In this document: positions 26,009 to 33,994 of the stretch, piece by piece
How positions within the stretch are numbered: the first letter of the stretch is position 1
How the letters are laid out: every line of letters begins with the position of its first letter
Source: an uncultured Christensenella sp.
GTDB taxonomy: Bacteria > Bacillota > Clostridia > Christensenellales > CAG-917
Reading direction: 5' to 3'
NCBI GenBank assembly: GCA_910578325.1
Contig: CAJTQT010000006.1
Location: forward strand, 1-64,000
DNA length: 64,000 nt
Notes under the pieces: generated by a model
Database searches by the model: none
Told to the model about the DNA's origin: nothing
Seen by the model: only the letters and a program-made list of their open reading frames with translations
Made by a program: the position numbers and the translations under genes

Positions 26009-26047
26009 TTTATACCTCCCCTTGTACTTATTTGTACAATTTCTTTC

Positions 26048-26098
26048 ATTATAGTCACTTTTATGACTATTGTCAATAATATAACTATATTTGATAAT
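26048..26098. promoter_or_regulatory. Overlapping divergent promoters with a palindromic operator
   Basis: Minus strand: TTGACA (26071-26076), 17 bases, TATAAT (26048-26053), a perfect sigma-A promoter for the small membrane protein. Plus strand: TTGTCA (26070-26075), 17 bases, GATAAT (26093-26098), for the HTH gene. The two -35 boxes are the same bases. Between the boxes of the minus promoter lies a perfect inverted repeat ATAGTCA, six bases, TGACTAT (26051-26070), a likely operator of the adjacent regulator. Confidence 0.8.
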
Positions 26099-26104
26099 AT
26101 TCGT

Positions 26105-26305
26105 ATGATTAGTTACAGACCGTTCTGGGATACTTTGAAGAAAAAAAACGTATCGACGTATACGTTGATTTCGAAGTACGGAATAAGCAGTGCAACGATA
26201 GACAGGCTACGCAAAGGCGGGGGAATCAGCACGACGAAAATAAACGATTTGTGTAAAATTCTGGACTGCAAGGTTGACGAGGTTATAGAATACGTGGAGG
26301 ACTGA
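26105..26305 (+). CDS. Small Cro/CI-type HTH regulator
   Basis: 66-residue DNA-binding protein consisting of little more than one helix-turn-helix domain of the Xre/Cro type (VSTYTLISKYGISSATIDRLRKGGGISTTKINDLCKILDCKVDEVIEY). The ATG at 26105 lies six bases after a GATAAT -10 box and has no ribosome binding site, so its mRNA is probably leaderless. An upstream in-frame start would place the promoter inside the gene. Likely autoregulates and represses the divergent membrane protein through the palindrome at 26051-26070. Confidence 0.8.
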   Translation: MISYRPFWDTLKKKNVSTYTLISKYGISSATIDRLRKGGGISTTKINDLCKILDCKVDEVIEYVED

Positions 26306-26319
26306 ATTAAATGATATTG

Positions 26320-26356
26320 AAAAGGAGAGAGCAGCGTTTGCTCCCTCCTTTTTTTG
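26320..26356. terminator. Terminator between the HTH gene and the flavodiiron gene
   Basis: AAAAGGAGAGAGCA, five-base loop, TGCTCCCTCCTTTT, one mismatch, followed by a run of T. It lies between convergent genes and can serve both. Confidence 0.85.
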
Positions 26357-26368
26357 TATCTCCGTTTA

Positions 26369-28162
26369 TCAGCCGCTTATCGGCTCAAAATCCGCCGCGC
26401 CGTGTTTGCAAAGCGGGCAGATAATGTCCTCGGGCAAATCCTCTCCTTCGTGGACGTATCCGCATATCTTGCAAACCCAGCCCTTCTTGCCGTCGGTCTG
26501 CGGACGCGGTTTTACGTTGTTCTGATAATAGGTGTAGGTCATTGTCTCGGCAGAATCGATAACGCGCGACTCGCTGACCGTGCAAACAAACATTCCGTGC
26601 GTGTCGAAGTCGATGTATCTTTCAACTTTAAGAGACATAAACGAGTTGATGTATCTCGGTAAGAACGCGACGCCGTTATCGGAACGCAAAATCTGCTCGC
26701 TATCCGCAAACTTATCGGTATCGCGACCGCTGTGGAATCCGAATTTTTCAAACACCGAAAACGGCGCTTCAACCGACAGACAGTTCACGTTCAGCACGCC
26801 CGTCTTTTTGATGATTTCGTGCGAATAATTCGCCTTATTTATAGCAACGCCTATGCGGTTGGGCGAATTTGTGAGTTGCGTGACCGTATTTACGATAAGT
26901 CCGTTATCCTTATCTCCGTCCTTGCAGGTCACGACGTACAGCCCGTATCCGATATTGAAAAGCGCGGACAGGTCGTTTTTGTCGGCAGCCTCGGATCGTG
27001 CCACGTAATCCCTGCAAAGTTCGCTTGCAAGCGCGTCTAACTGTGCTTCGGATTCGGCATTGAGCGCGGACATAATCCGTACGCTGTTTTCCGCATAGGT
27101 GAGATTCTTACAGCCTTCGAGCATCCCTTTCATAACCTTTGTAGCAAGAGGCGCCCAACTGCCGTTCTCTATAAACGCCACGTGTCGGTTCTGATAATTC
27201 CGTTCTGTAAGGTGATTGATAAACTCTTTCATAAACGGGAATATATCCGCATTGTACGTGGTTGTGGCAAGCACGATTTTCCCGTATTTGAACGCGTCTT
27301 CAACCGCCTCCGCCATATCCTCGCGGGCAAGATCGCACACGGATACCTTGGGACATCCGTATTCTTTCAGTTTCTCGGCAAAACGTTCAACCGCGGCTTT
27401 GGTATGTCCGTATACGGAAGTGTATGCGACAAAAATTCCGTCCGTCTCCGCCTGATAAGAGGACCAGATATTGTAAAGATTGATATAATATCCGAGATTT
27501 TCGCTGAGAATCGGTCCGTGCAGGGGGCAGATGATTTGGATATCGAGTCCCGCCGCCTTTTTAAGCAGAGCCTGAACCTGCGCGCCGTATTTGCCCACTA
27601 TACCGAAATAATATCTTCTTGCCTCGCACGCCCACTCTTCGTCAACGTCCAGCGCGCCGAATTTCCCGAATCCGTCCGCCGAGAACAAAACCTTATCCTT
27701 GCTGTCGTACGTCACGATAACCTCGGGCCAGTGCACCATCGGCGCGGTGACGAAAGTAAGGTTGTGGCTTCCCAGCGAAAGCGTATCGCCCTCGCCGACA
27801 ATTATACGGCGTCCGTCGAAATCGGTTCCGAAAAACTGCTCCATCATCTTAAACGCCTTTTGCGAGGAAACCACCGTTGCCGACGGGTACGCAGTCATAA
27901 ATGCCGCAATATTTGCCGAATGGTCGGGTTCCATATGCTGAACCACGAGATAGTCCGGCTTTCTCGCGCCCAGTTCTGCGGTTATATTTTTCAACCATTG
28001 CGCGCCGAACCGCGCGTCCACCGTGTCCATTACCGCGATTTTTTCATCCATAATAACGTAAGAATTGTATGCCATTCCGTTTTCGACAACGTACTGACCT
28101 TCAAACAAATCCACGTCGTGGTCGTTTACTCCGACATATCTGATGTCCTGTGTAATTTTCAT
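26369..28162 (-). CDS. Flavodiiron protein fused to flavin reductase and rubredoxin
   Basis: 597-residue enzyme that reduces O2 (or NO) in anaerobes. Order: metallo-beta-lactamase-fold diiron domain with HMEPDH at 76-81 (about 1-245), flavodoxin domain (FVAYTSVYGHTKAAVE), a flavin-reductase-like split-barrel domain (about 395-545, NIGYGLYVVTCKDGDKDNG) and a C-terminal rubredoxin with CKIC (Cys564, Cys567) and CPLC (Cys582, Cys585). With its own NAD(P)H-flavin reductase and rubredoxin the chain could carry electrons from NAD(P)H to the diiron site unaided. Start: ATG after GGAGGCTAAA. Promoter at 28198-28226. The domain composition is visible; which gas is the main substrate is not. Confidence 0.93.
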   Translation of the reverse strand: MKITQDIRYVGVNDHDVDLFEGQYVVENGMAYNSYVIMDEKIAVMDTVDARFGAQWLKNITAELGARKPDYLVVQHMEPDHSANIAAFMTAYPSATVVSSQKAFKMMEQFFGTDFDGRRIIVGEGDTLSLGSHNLTFVTAPMVHWPEVIVTYDSKDKVLFSADGFGKFGALDVDEEWACEARRYYFGIVGKYGAQVQALLKKAAGLDIQIICPLHGPILSENLGYYINLYNIWSSYQAETDGIFVAYTSVYGHTKAAVERFAEKLKEYGCPKVSVCDLAREDMAEAVEDAFKYGKIVLATTTYNADIFPFMKEFINHLTERNYQNRHVAFIENGSWAPLATKVMKGMLEGCKNLTYAENSVRIMSALNAESEAQLDALASELCRDYVARSEAADKNDLSALFNIGYGLYVVTCKDGDKDNGLIVNTVTQLTNSPNRIGVAINKANYSHEIIKKTGVLNVNCLSVEAPFSVFEKFGFHSGRDTDKFADSEQILRSDNGVAFLPRYINSFMSLKVERYIDFDTHGMFVCTVSESRVIDSAETMTYTYYQNNVKPRPQTDGKKGWVCKICGYVHEGEDLPEDIICPLCKHGAADFEPISG

Positions 28163-28197
28163 TTTAGCCTCCGTAATATAAAATAATTACGCTGTAC

Positions 28198-28226
28198 AGT
28201 ATAACACAGATTCAAAGCATTTTCAA
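28198..28226 (-). promoter_or_regulatory. Promoter of the flavodiiron gene
   Basis: Minus-strand TTGAAA (28221-28226), 17 bases, TATACT (28198-28203). The mRNA would start near 28191, giving a leader of about 29 bases that contains the GGAGG site. Confidence 0.75.
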
Positions 28227-28277
28227 CATCGAATTAAGCGTATCGTCTCAAATAAATAATTCGAATCAACAAAAATC

Positions 28278-28304
28278 AAACGTCCGCATTTTTAGCGGAC
28301 GTTT
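28278..28304 (-). terminator. Terminator after the zinc-ribbon membrane protein gene
   Basis: AAACGTCCGC, seven-base loop, GCGGACGTTT; on the minus strand it is followed by GATTTTTG. It ends the 30328-28384 two-gene operon. Confidence 0.8.
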
Positions 28305-28383
28305 CATAATCTACAGTTAAAACTTTCGAAATTATACAATAAAACTCATTTTGTGTTATAAACCTGCATTTGTTATGACAGGT

Positions 28384-29049
28384 CTATACGTGCAGACGTT
28401 TGCCGAGTTCGGAAAAATACTTCTCTTTTGCGAATATCGAAAGCGACAGCACTTCGATAAATCCGACGCCCGTGCAAACGTACCAGCCCCAGTAACAGGT
28501 CTTTATCCAAAGGAAAGATACGCCTATGCATATTGCCGAAAGTATAAACACTTTTGTCGCGGACATCCAGTACTCGGGCCGTTCGGGCTTATGCGCTATT
28601 CCGAGAACGGCAAGCACTCCCTGCCAGGTCAGAACCGCTATCGGTGCACCGAGAGTAAACGCCCACGGGTCCGCAAACGAATTTATCCAGTAATTGAGGT
28701 AAAACAAAAGCGCAATAACTCCGGCAAATCCCCAGGACAGGTATTTTCGTACGTTGAATCTTTTGAGAATAGGTCTTCCTACGCAAAGCCATGCGACCGC
28801 GAACCCGAATATAACGTGCCACGCCCAGACGATTCTGTTATCCACCGCGAAATCGATCACCAGCACTATCGCCATCGAGATAACCGTCACGAACAGACTT
28901 ATACGCAAAAACAACGCTTTGGCGTTCTTTTCCGCCACCGATGGATAACCGTATATCGACTTCGGATTCTCCTCGCCCACGTGCGCGCCGCACAGAGGAC
29001 AGTTGACAAGATTTCCGTCTATGTTAACACCGCATTTTCTGCAACGCAT
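28384..29049 (-). CDS. DUF6320-like membrane protein with zinc ribbon
   Basis: 221 residues from the ATG at 29049, chosen for its CAGGGGG ribosome binding site. An N-terminal zinc ribbon (CRKCGVNIDGNLVNCPLCGAHV, read as two CxxC pairs) is followed by about six hydrophobic segments typical of a small integral membrane protein. This resembles DUF6320-type proteins that are found beside condensation-fold acyltransferases, which is exactly the neighbour here (four bases upstream). A joint role in modifying an envelope lipid or metabolite is inference. Confidence 0.7.
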   Translation of the reverse strand: MRCRKCGVNIDGNLVNCPLCGAHVGEENPKSIYGYPSVAEKNAKALFLRISLFVTVISMAIVLVIDFAVDNRIVWAWHVIFGFAVAWLCVGRPILKRFNVRKYLSWGFAGVIALLFYLNYWINSFADPWAFTLGAPIAVLTWQGVLAVLGIAHKPERPEYWMSATKVFILSAICIGVSFLWIKTCYWGWYVCTGVGFIEVLSLSIFAKEKYFSELGKRLHV

Positions 29050-29053
29050 ACTT

Positions 29054-30328
29054 TTACCCCCTGTTTGCATTGATCGTTACGTCTATGCCCTGTTCGGTTA
29101 AGATTTTGAAAAACTCTCTTTCGAGAATAGGGTCTTTTGTCGTTCGCGAAAACGTTACGACCGTCCTGCCGTTGTACGAAGCGCAGGTCATCGCATTGCC
29201 CATATACTTCTGCGGACCGAGCACAAACTCGAACCTGTCGATATAATCGTACATCTCTTGCGGCGTATTCACGTTTCCTATATTGCTGAACGCACAGGAC
29301 ATCACCCTTTCGCCCATAAGATAAAAGGATATATTCATAAAAAAGGTTTTGAGAAATCTGGGCGCGACTCTGATTACGGGCACCTTTTCGAGCGATACGT
29401 TGGAGTTTATGAATTTCTGGCAGTAATCGGGAGTAATATTCTCTTTGAGTTGAGCGTCAAGCGTTGCCGCCACTTCCTCAAATGTTTGCTCGACAGGACT
29501 GATCGTAGTATTGTAATATCCTGCAAAATTTCTCAGCGTAACCGATGGGAATATTTTGCGCAGATTTATGGGCACCTGTACTCTTATCGGTTTTTTACGC
29601 GACTTGTTTTCATACAGTTCCCGTTTCAATAACGCATATGACAAAACGGCGGTAAGATAGGTGTTGACAGTCAAGCCGTACGACTTTGCCGTCGCGTGCA
29701 ACTGCGAAAACGGCATACTTCCCTGCGTAACGTTGAGAATGCCGCGCTTCTCGTGCTGTCCGTTTATCTGATATGCTTTGGGTTCCGTTCGCGGAAGCAT
29801 TCCCTTGCTTTTGTCTATATTCCGCTTAAAGGAATCCTCAACCTCTTCGGGGACAGGATTGTCGTCGTAATGCAGTATATCGCCGACATCCGCCACCGTC
29901 GCGCCACTGAGTTCGCAGTATCTCAAAAGCAGCGTTTTCAGAAAATTTATATTGCCCGTACCGTCTGTAATGGAATGGAAAACCTCTACGGAAATGCGAT
30001 GGGAATGATATAAAACCCGAAAAACATAATCCCGCCCCGTAAGAGGCATCATAGCACAAGGACAGGTTTTTTCCTCCATAATCAAGGGTTTATCTGTCAG
30101 ATATTGAAAATAGTACCAGAAAAAGCCCTTTTTGAGAGTCATACGGAAAGTGGGAAATCTGTCGATAATATCGTCGAGCGCCTGTTGTAAAATTTCGGGA
30201 TTGACTTCCTCTTTCAAAACCGCAGACATACGAAAAACGGCGTTCCATCTGGAACTCCTCGACGCGGGATAAATCTTTGCGGCGTTATCCAACCTGAACC
30301 ACTCTCTTTCAAACATTTGATTTTTCAT
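29054..30328 (-). CDS. Condensation-fold acyltransferase (alcohol acetyltransferase-like)
   Basis: 424-residue protein of the CoA-dependent acyltransferase/condensation superfamily. The catalytic HxxxDG motif is HSITDG at 118-123, and the second landmark SNIGN (family DFGWG-like region) follows near residue 355. There are no carrier-protein or adenylation domains, so it is a stand-alone transferase rather than part of a peptide synthetase. The start at 30328 omits a hydrophobic upstream extension whose ATG lies in the promoter region; no good ribosome binding site is visible for either. It is the first gene of an operon with the zinc-ribbon membrane protein. Substrates unknown. Confidence 0.75.
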   Translation of the reverse strand: MKNQMFEREWFRLDNAAKIYPASRSSRWNAVFRMSAVLKEEVNPEILQQALDDIIDRFPTFRMTLKKGFFWYYFQYLTDKPLIMEEKTCPCAMMPLTGRDYVFRVLYHSHRISVEVFHSITDGTGNINFLKTLLLRYCELSGATVADVGDILHYDDNPVPEEVEDSFKRNIDKSKGMLPRTEPKAYQINGQHEKRGILNVTQGSMPFSQLHATAKSYGLTVNTYLTAVLSYALLKRELYENKSRKKPIRVQVPINLRKIFPSVTLRNFAGYYNTTISPVEQTFEEVAATLDAQLKENITPDYCQKFINSNVSLEKVPVIRVAPRFLKTFFMNISFYLMGERVMSCAFSNIGNVNTPQEMYDYIDRFEFVLGPQKYMGNAMTCASYNGRTVVTFSRTTKDPILEREFFKILTEQGIDVTINANRG

Positions 30329-30924
30329 AACATACACCGATACAGACATTATAATAATACAAATGTCAAATAGCAATCAACACAGCATAAACGTCTGCTT
30401 AATTTAAATTTAGAATCTTGCTTTCAGAATCGTTTTGCGCACGCCTGTCATTAAAAAGTCCGACATAAGGCTTTGAGCCGATTTTCGTGTAAGTTTATTG
30501 AAGTTCAGAAAAGGGCATTTACGCATGATACATCCGATTATAACGGTTTAGTGGTTTTATTGATTTGTTTGTATACCTTAAACTCGGTTTTATGCTGAAA
30601 TCGAACCGAACGGCTCAAACAAGAACGTTTTAAACACTGCATTCAATTTGTCATTTTTACAGTTTTATATGCCAGTGAAAAGATTATAATTTAGAAACGT
30701 TTTTATAAAACGCTCTTTATTATGTTTATAGTTATAAAACCGCGCTATTGTGATGTATGACGCGAAAGAGACGTTTTTGCAAGCCGACTATACTATTTAT
30801 AAAACTGCGATTATTTGCGTTCAGACAAGGAAAAGACACTTTTGCGAACAATCCAACGTACATATACGTACGTGATTGTGAGCAAAAGTGCCTTTGACGC
30901 AGTATCAACGCAAATAGCGCGGTT
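30329..30924. other. 596-base gene-free gap
   Basis: About 400 bases after the acyltransferase start contain no gene or clear structure. The right end holds a half type II hairpin (30735-30786) and the complete type I element D (30800-30927). Confidence 0.6.
30735..30786. repeat. Half hairpin element F' (type II, left half only)
   Basis: TAAAACCGCGCTATTGTGATG, GACGCGAAAGAGACGTTTTTGC, then divergence just before the expected tip. As at 4381, it immediately precedes a complete type I element. Confidence 0.75.
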
Positions 30925-30927
30925 TTA
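30800..30927. repeat. Hairpin element copy D (type I, complete, 128 bp)
   Basis: Same structure as copies B and C with a tip two bases longer and small changes in the left arm (AAAACTGCGATTATTTGCG, AAAGACACTTTTG). Its terminal TTA (30925-30927) is the TAA stop of the GH13 gene on the minus strand. Confidence 0.85.
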
Positions 30928-32616
30928 CTTCACAGGTGTATAGTACACCTTCCCCGCATACGGTCTCATCAACTCCGCAAAACTGCCGTCGTACACGGAT
31001 ATGATCTCTTTTGCGCCGGCGGGTATAAACTTTTTGACTTTCTTGCAGGGCACGGGTTTTTCGCTCACGTTGAGGATTACCGTGAGTTTAGAACCGTCCT
31101 CGGCGACCTTATCGTATACGAACAGATGTTTATGCTTTTTGAGATGAATGCGGAATTCTCCGTATATCGCCGCGTCTTTGTACTCTTTTCTCAGCGCGAG
31201 AAGTTTGCGGTAGAAGTTCAACAGCGATTTCGGGTCTTTTTCCGCCGCCTCGACGTTTACCTCTTTATAATTCGGATTGACCGTAAACCACGGCTCGCAG
31301 GAACAGAATCCCGCATTCGGAGTCGAATCCCACTGCACGGGAGTGCGCGCGTTATCTCTTGCCGCAGTCGTTGCGACTTTTAAGATATGCTTTTCGGAAA
31401 ATCCGAATTTGCGCATAAGGTCGCGCACGCAGAACGTAGACACATCCTTAAACTGCGTCCACGGGTTCGAACCCTTAGGATATTTGTCATAATGCAACGA
31501 CGTCATACCTATTTCCTGTCCCTGATACAGAAAGTGCGTTCCGCTCAGGAAAGAATACATAAGCGCGAGGCATTTCCCGCTCTCTACGCGGTATTTCTCG
31601 CTGCCGTAACGGGAGATTATTCTTGCGTGGTCATGATTTTCAAGGTAATTGACGTTCCAGGCTCTGTGGAAAAGCATTGTCTGCCAGTTGTTGTACGTCT
31701 TTTTGAGTTTGACGAGATTAAACGGCAAATGCATCCATTCAATCATAATGCAGTCCGCTTCCATATGCTGGAAGGAAATCATCATATCGAGTTCTTTTTT
31801 ATTCTCGTTTACAAACGTCAGTGCTTTTTTCGGAGTCATAAAAGGCGCTTCGCCGACCTGAAACGCGTCGTAATCTTTTAAAACCTCTCTATACTCCGCC
31901 AGATACTCGTGAATGTGCGGGCCGCAGTCGTAATGGCTCAATCCTCTCGAAGCGGGCATAAACGGACTGCCGTTGGGAAGGCCTTCCGCTTTGCTTATCT
32001 GCGTTATGACGTCCTCTCGGAAGCCGTCAACACCCATATCCAGCCAGAAACGCATTACGTTCTTGATTGCCTCGCGGACTTTCGGATTGTCGTGATTAAG
32101 GTCGGGCTGCTCCTTTGCGTACAAGTGCAGATAGAACTCTCCGCGCTCCTCGTTGTATTCCCACGCCGAACCGGGGAAAGTGGACATCCAGTTATTCGGC
32201 GCTTTCTTTCCGTTTTTGCCCCTGCCTTTACGCCAGATATAAAAATCGGTATAAGGCTCTTCGCGTTTGACGCTCTTTTTAAACCACTCGTGCTTGTCGG
32301 AAGTATGGTTTATAACAAGGTCCATAATTATTTTAAGACCGAGCGCGTGCGCCCTGTCCAGCACCTCTTTAAACTCTTCAATAGTGCCGTATTCGGGATT
32401 TATATCGCAGTAGTCCGCAATATCGTAGCCATAGTCCGCTTGCGGCGATACGTAAAGCGGTGAAAACCAAATCGCGTCTACGCCCAGGCTCTTGATATAA
32501 TCGAGTTTTTTGAGCACGCCTTTAAGATCGCCGATTCCGTCATCGTTGCCGTCGCAAAAAGAACGCGGCCAAATCTGATAAACCGACATTTCCTTAAACC
32601 ACTTTCTTTCTTCCAT
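30925..32616 (-). CDS. GH13 alpha-glucosidase (oligo-1,6-glucosidase-like)
   Basis: Cytoplasmic glycoside hydrolase family 13 enzyme of 563 residues, the length of oligo-1,6-glucosidases and related alpha-glucosidases. Conserved regions are visible: DLVINHTSD (99-107), GVDGFREDVI with nucleophile Asp202, VGEAPF with acid/base Glu256, and NYLENHD with Asp329. No signal peptide. The ATG at 32616 follows a GGGAGGG ribosome binding site. Its exact substrate (isomaltose, maltose, sucrose or trehalose-6-phosphate) cannot be told from sequence. It stands alone without sugar-transport genes. The stop codon lies in hairpin element D. Confidence 0.9.
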   Translation of the reverse strand: MEERKWFKEMSVYQIWPRSFCDGNDDGIGDLKGVLKKLDYIKSLGVDAIWFSPLYVSPQADYGYDIADYCDINPEYGTIEEFKEVLDRAHALGLKIIMDLVINHTSDKHEWFKKSVKREEPYTDFYIWRKGRGKNGKKAPNNWMSTFPGSAWEYNEERGEFYLHLYAKEQPDLNHDNPKVREAIKNVMRFWLDMGVDGFREDVITQISKAEGLPNGSPFMPASRGLSHYDCGPHIHEYLAEYREVLKDYDAFQVGEAPFMTPKKALTFVNENKKELDMMISFQHMEADCIMIEWMHLPFNLVKLKKTYNNWQTMLFHRAWNVNYLENHDHARIISRYGSEKYRVESGKCLALMYSFLSGTHFLYQGQEIGMTSLHYDKYPKGSNPWTQFKDVSTFCVRDLMRKFGFSEKHILKVATTAARDNARTPVQWDSTPNAGFCSCEPWFTVNPNYKEVNVEAAEKDPKSLLNFYRKLLALRKEYKDAAIYGEFRIHLKKHKHLFVYDKVAEDGSKLTVILNVSEKPVPCKKVKKFIPAGAKEIISVYDGSFAELMRPYAGKVYYTPVK

Positions 32617-33104
32617 AAAACACCCTCCCGCAAGCGCGCCCGCGCGCCGCAATATAAACTGATTATTTATTTTATAATATCAACAATTTATCGCAAATTC
32701 AAGAGCAAAATACAATCCTCCCGCAATCCGTCTCTATCATCAAATGTCAAATCTATCAAAAAAGCCGTTTTCATTTCTGCTATGCGCCTGAAATCCGTGT
32801 TTAGCAGGGCATATGCAATCAAAATCGTGTACACTTTAAAGCGCATATAATTTTTACTTATGCAAAATAAAAGAGCATACCGCTCGATCACACGTCTCAA
32901 CGCGGGATATCTGAATGCTTTTACATCTAAAAATGATGATAGACGATGCAAAACAGCAATTTGAACACATCTTCATCCCAAACAAACGGTTTCCCGCACG
33001 ACGGACAATAAGGAAGAGATGCGCCATAAACGCAAACCTAAACGCAACTTAGGACCGATTTATCAAAATGCGTCAAGTGTTTTATTTGAAAAAATAGAAA
33101 TTTT

Positions 33105-33127
33105 TACCTACTACATAGTAGTAGGTA
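33105..33127. other. Palindrome TACCTACTAC/GTAGTAGGTA
   Basis: Perfect ten-base inverted repeat around ATA. Its core CTACT.CATAGTAG recurs at 33480-33499 and, in weaker form, at 33504-33517, suggesting a cluster of binding sites for one protein. Confidence 0.6.
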
Positions 33128-33479
33128 ATTTTTCATATAAAAGCAAATCAATAATTGCATCAAACCACATTCTCATCTTGCACGCGCAAATTTTAGAAAC
33201 GAAATAATAGGGCTTTACCGATGCTTTGCATTACCTTGATCGATATATCCAATAAAATTATTTTAGGCACGTCATTTATTAGCCGCACACCGAATATAAT
33301 AGACTGGAAATTTATACCGTTAAAATCAAAATATTTCTTAATATTCATTGTGAAACAAACGCTTAAAATCAGGCAATTTTTGCGAAACAAAAGGGCGGTC
33401 AAAAATTTGGGTTAAAGCACGTAAAAATACGCAAAAATAGCCCACTTTTTATCAAGGACTAATTTTCAAAGTTTCTAAA

Positions 33480-33517
33480 TTGCTACTGCATAGTAGCAAA
33501 AACCCTACTAAACAGTA
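33480..33517. other. Two CTACT...AGTAG palindromes next to parS
   Basis: TTGCTACT, GCAT, AGTAGCAA (33480-33499, perfect eight-base arms) is followed by CTACT, AAAC, AGTAG (about 33504-33517). The pair ends 18 bases before the first parS site. Confidence 0.55.
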
Positions 33518-33534
33518 GTATTTTGACACATTCC

Positions 33535-33550
33535 AGTTCCACGTGAAACC
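33535..33550. other. parS: parS site 1 (ParB-binding)
   Basis: AGTTCCACGTGAAACC, matching the ParB/Spo0J site consensus TGTTNCACGTGAAACA except at the outer base on each side. Confidence 0.85.
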
Positions 33551-33566
33551 GAATCAAGCACGCCGA

Positions 33567-33582
33567 TGTTCCACGTGAAACA
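33567..33582. other. parS: parS site 2 (ParB-binding)
   Basis: TGTTCCACGTGAAACA, a full match to the parS consensus, 16 bases after site 1. Confidence 0.95.
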
Positions 33583-33781
33583 TATATTTTGTATCGTTAA
33601 GCACACGGCCGTACCCGCGGCCGCACGCACAATAGGTAAGAGCACAAATTCAGTCCTCAAACATTCAACACCCTTCATTGCAATCGGACACATCCGCATC
33701 GAGGACTTGCTTTTGTAAAATATATGTCGACGGTATTCAAGATATAACCGCCAAATGTTATTGTTGCAATCAAGCCGCGCT

Positions 33782-33836
33782 CAGATACAGATACAGATAC
33801 AGATACAGATACAGATACAGATACAGATACAGATAC
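33782..33836. repeat. CAGATA hexamer microsatellite
   Basis: Nine perfect tandem copies of CAGATA plus one base. It lies between parS sites 2 and 3 in non-coding DNA, so unit loss or gain would not disrupt a gene. Confidence 0.95.
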
Positions 33837-33994
33837 GGGTTCAGGGATAGACTCGGAGACACATACGAATACAACCAAAACCACCGACGCTTAGGCAACC
33901 ATAATTTTGGGCAGATAGAGAAGCGGGCAAATTTTTAAGAACGCAGCCTGTTTGGATTGAGAATTTTACGTATTTTGAGCAAATCAGAGCAGTA

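Noticed and set aside
31461..31476. tRNA T-arm-like sequence GGGTTCGAACCC.
   Set aside because: It lies inside the GH13 coding sequence (Gly-Ser-Asn-Pro) and no cloverleaf can be built around it.
32617..33104. Minus-strand open frame of 87 codons left of the parS region and other short frames in the 3-kb gap.
   Set aside because: No ribosome binding sites, AT-driven composition, and no recognisable domain.
33678..33938. Open frame encoding a run of Arg-Tyr repeats.
   Set aside because: It is only the translation of the CAGATA microsatellite; no start signal and no conserved sequence on either side.
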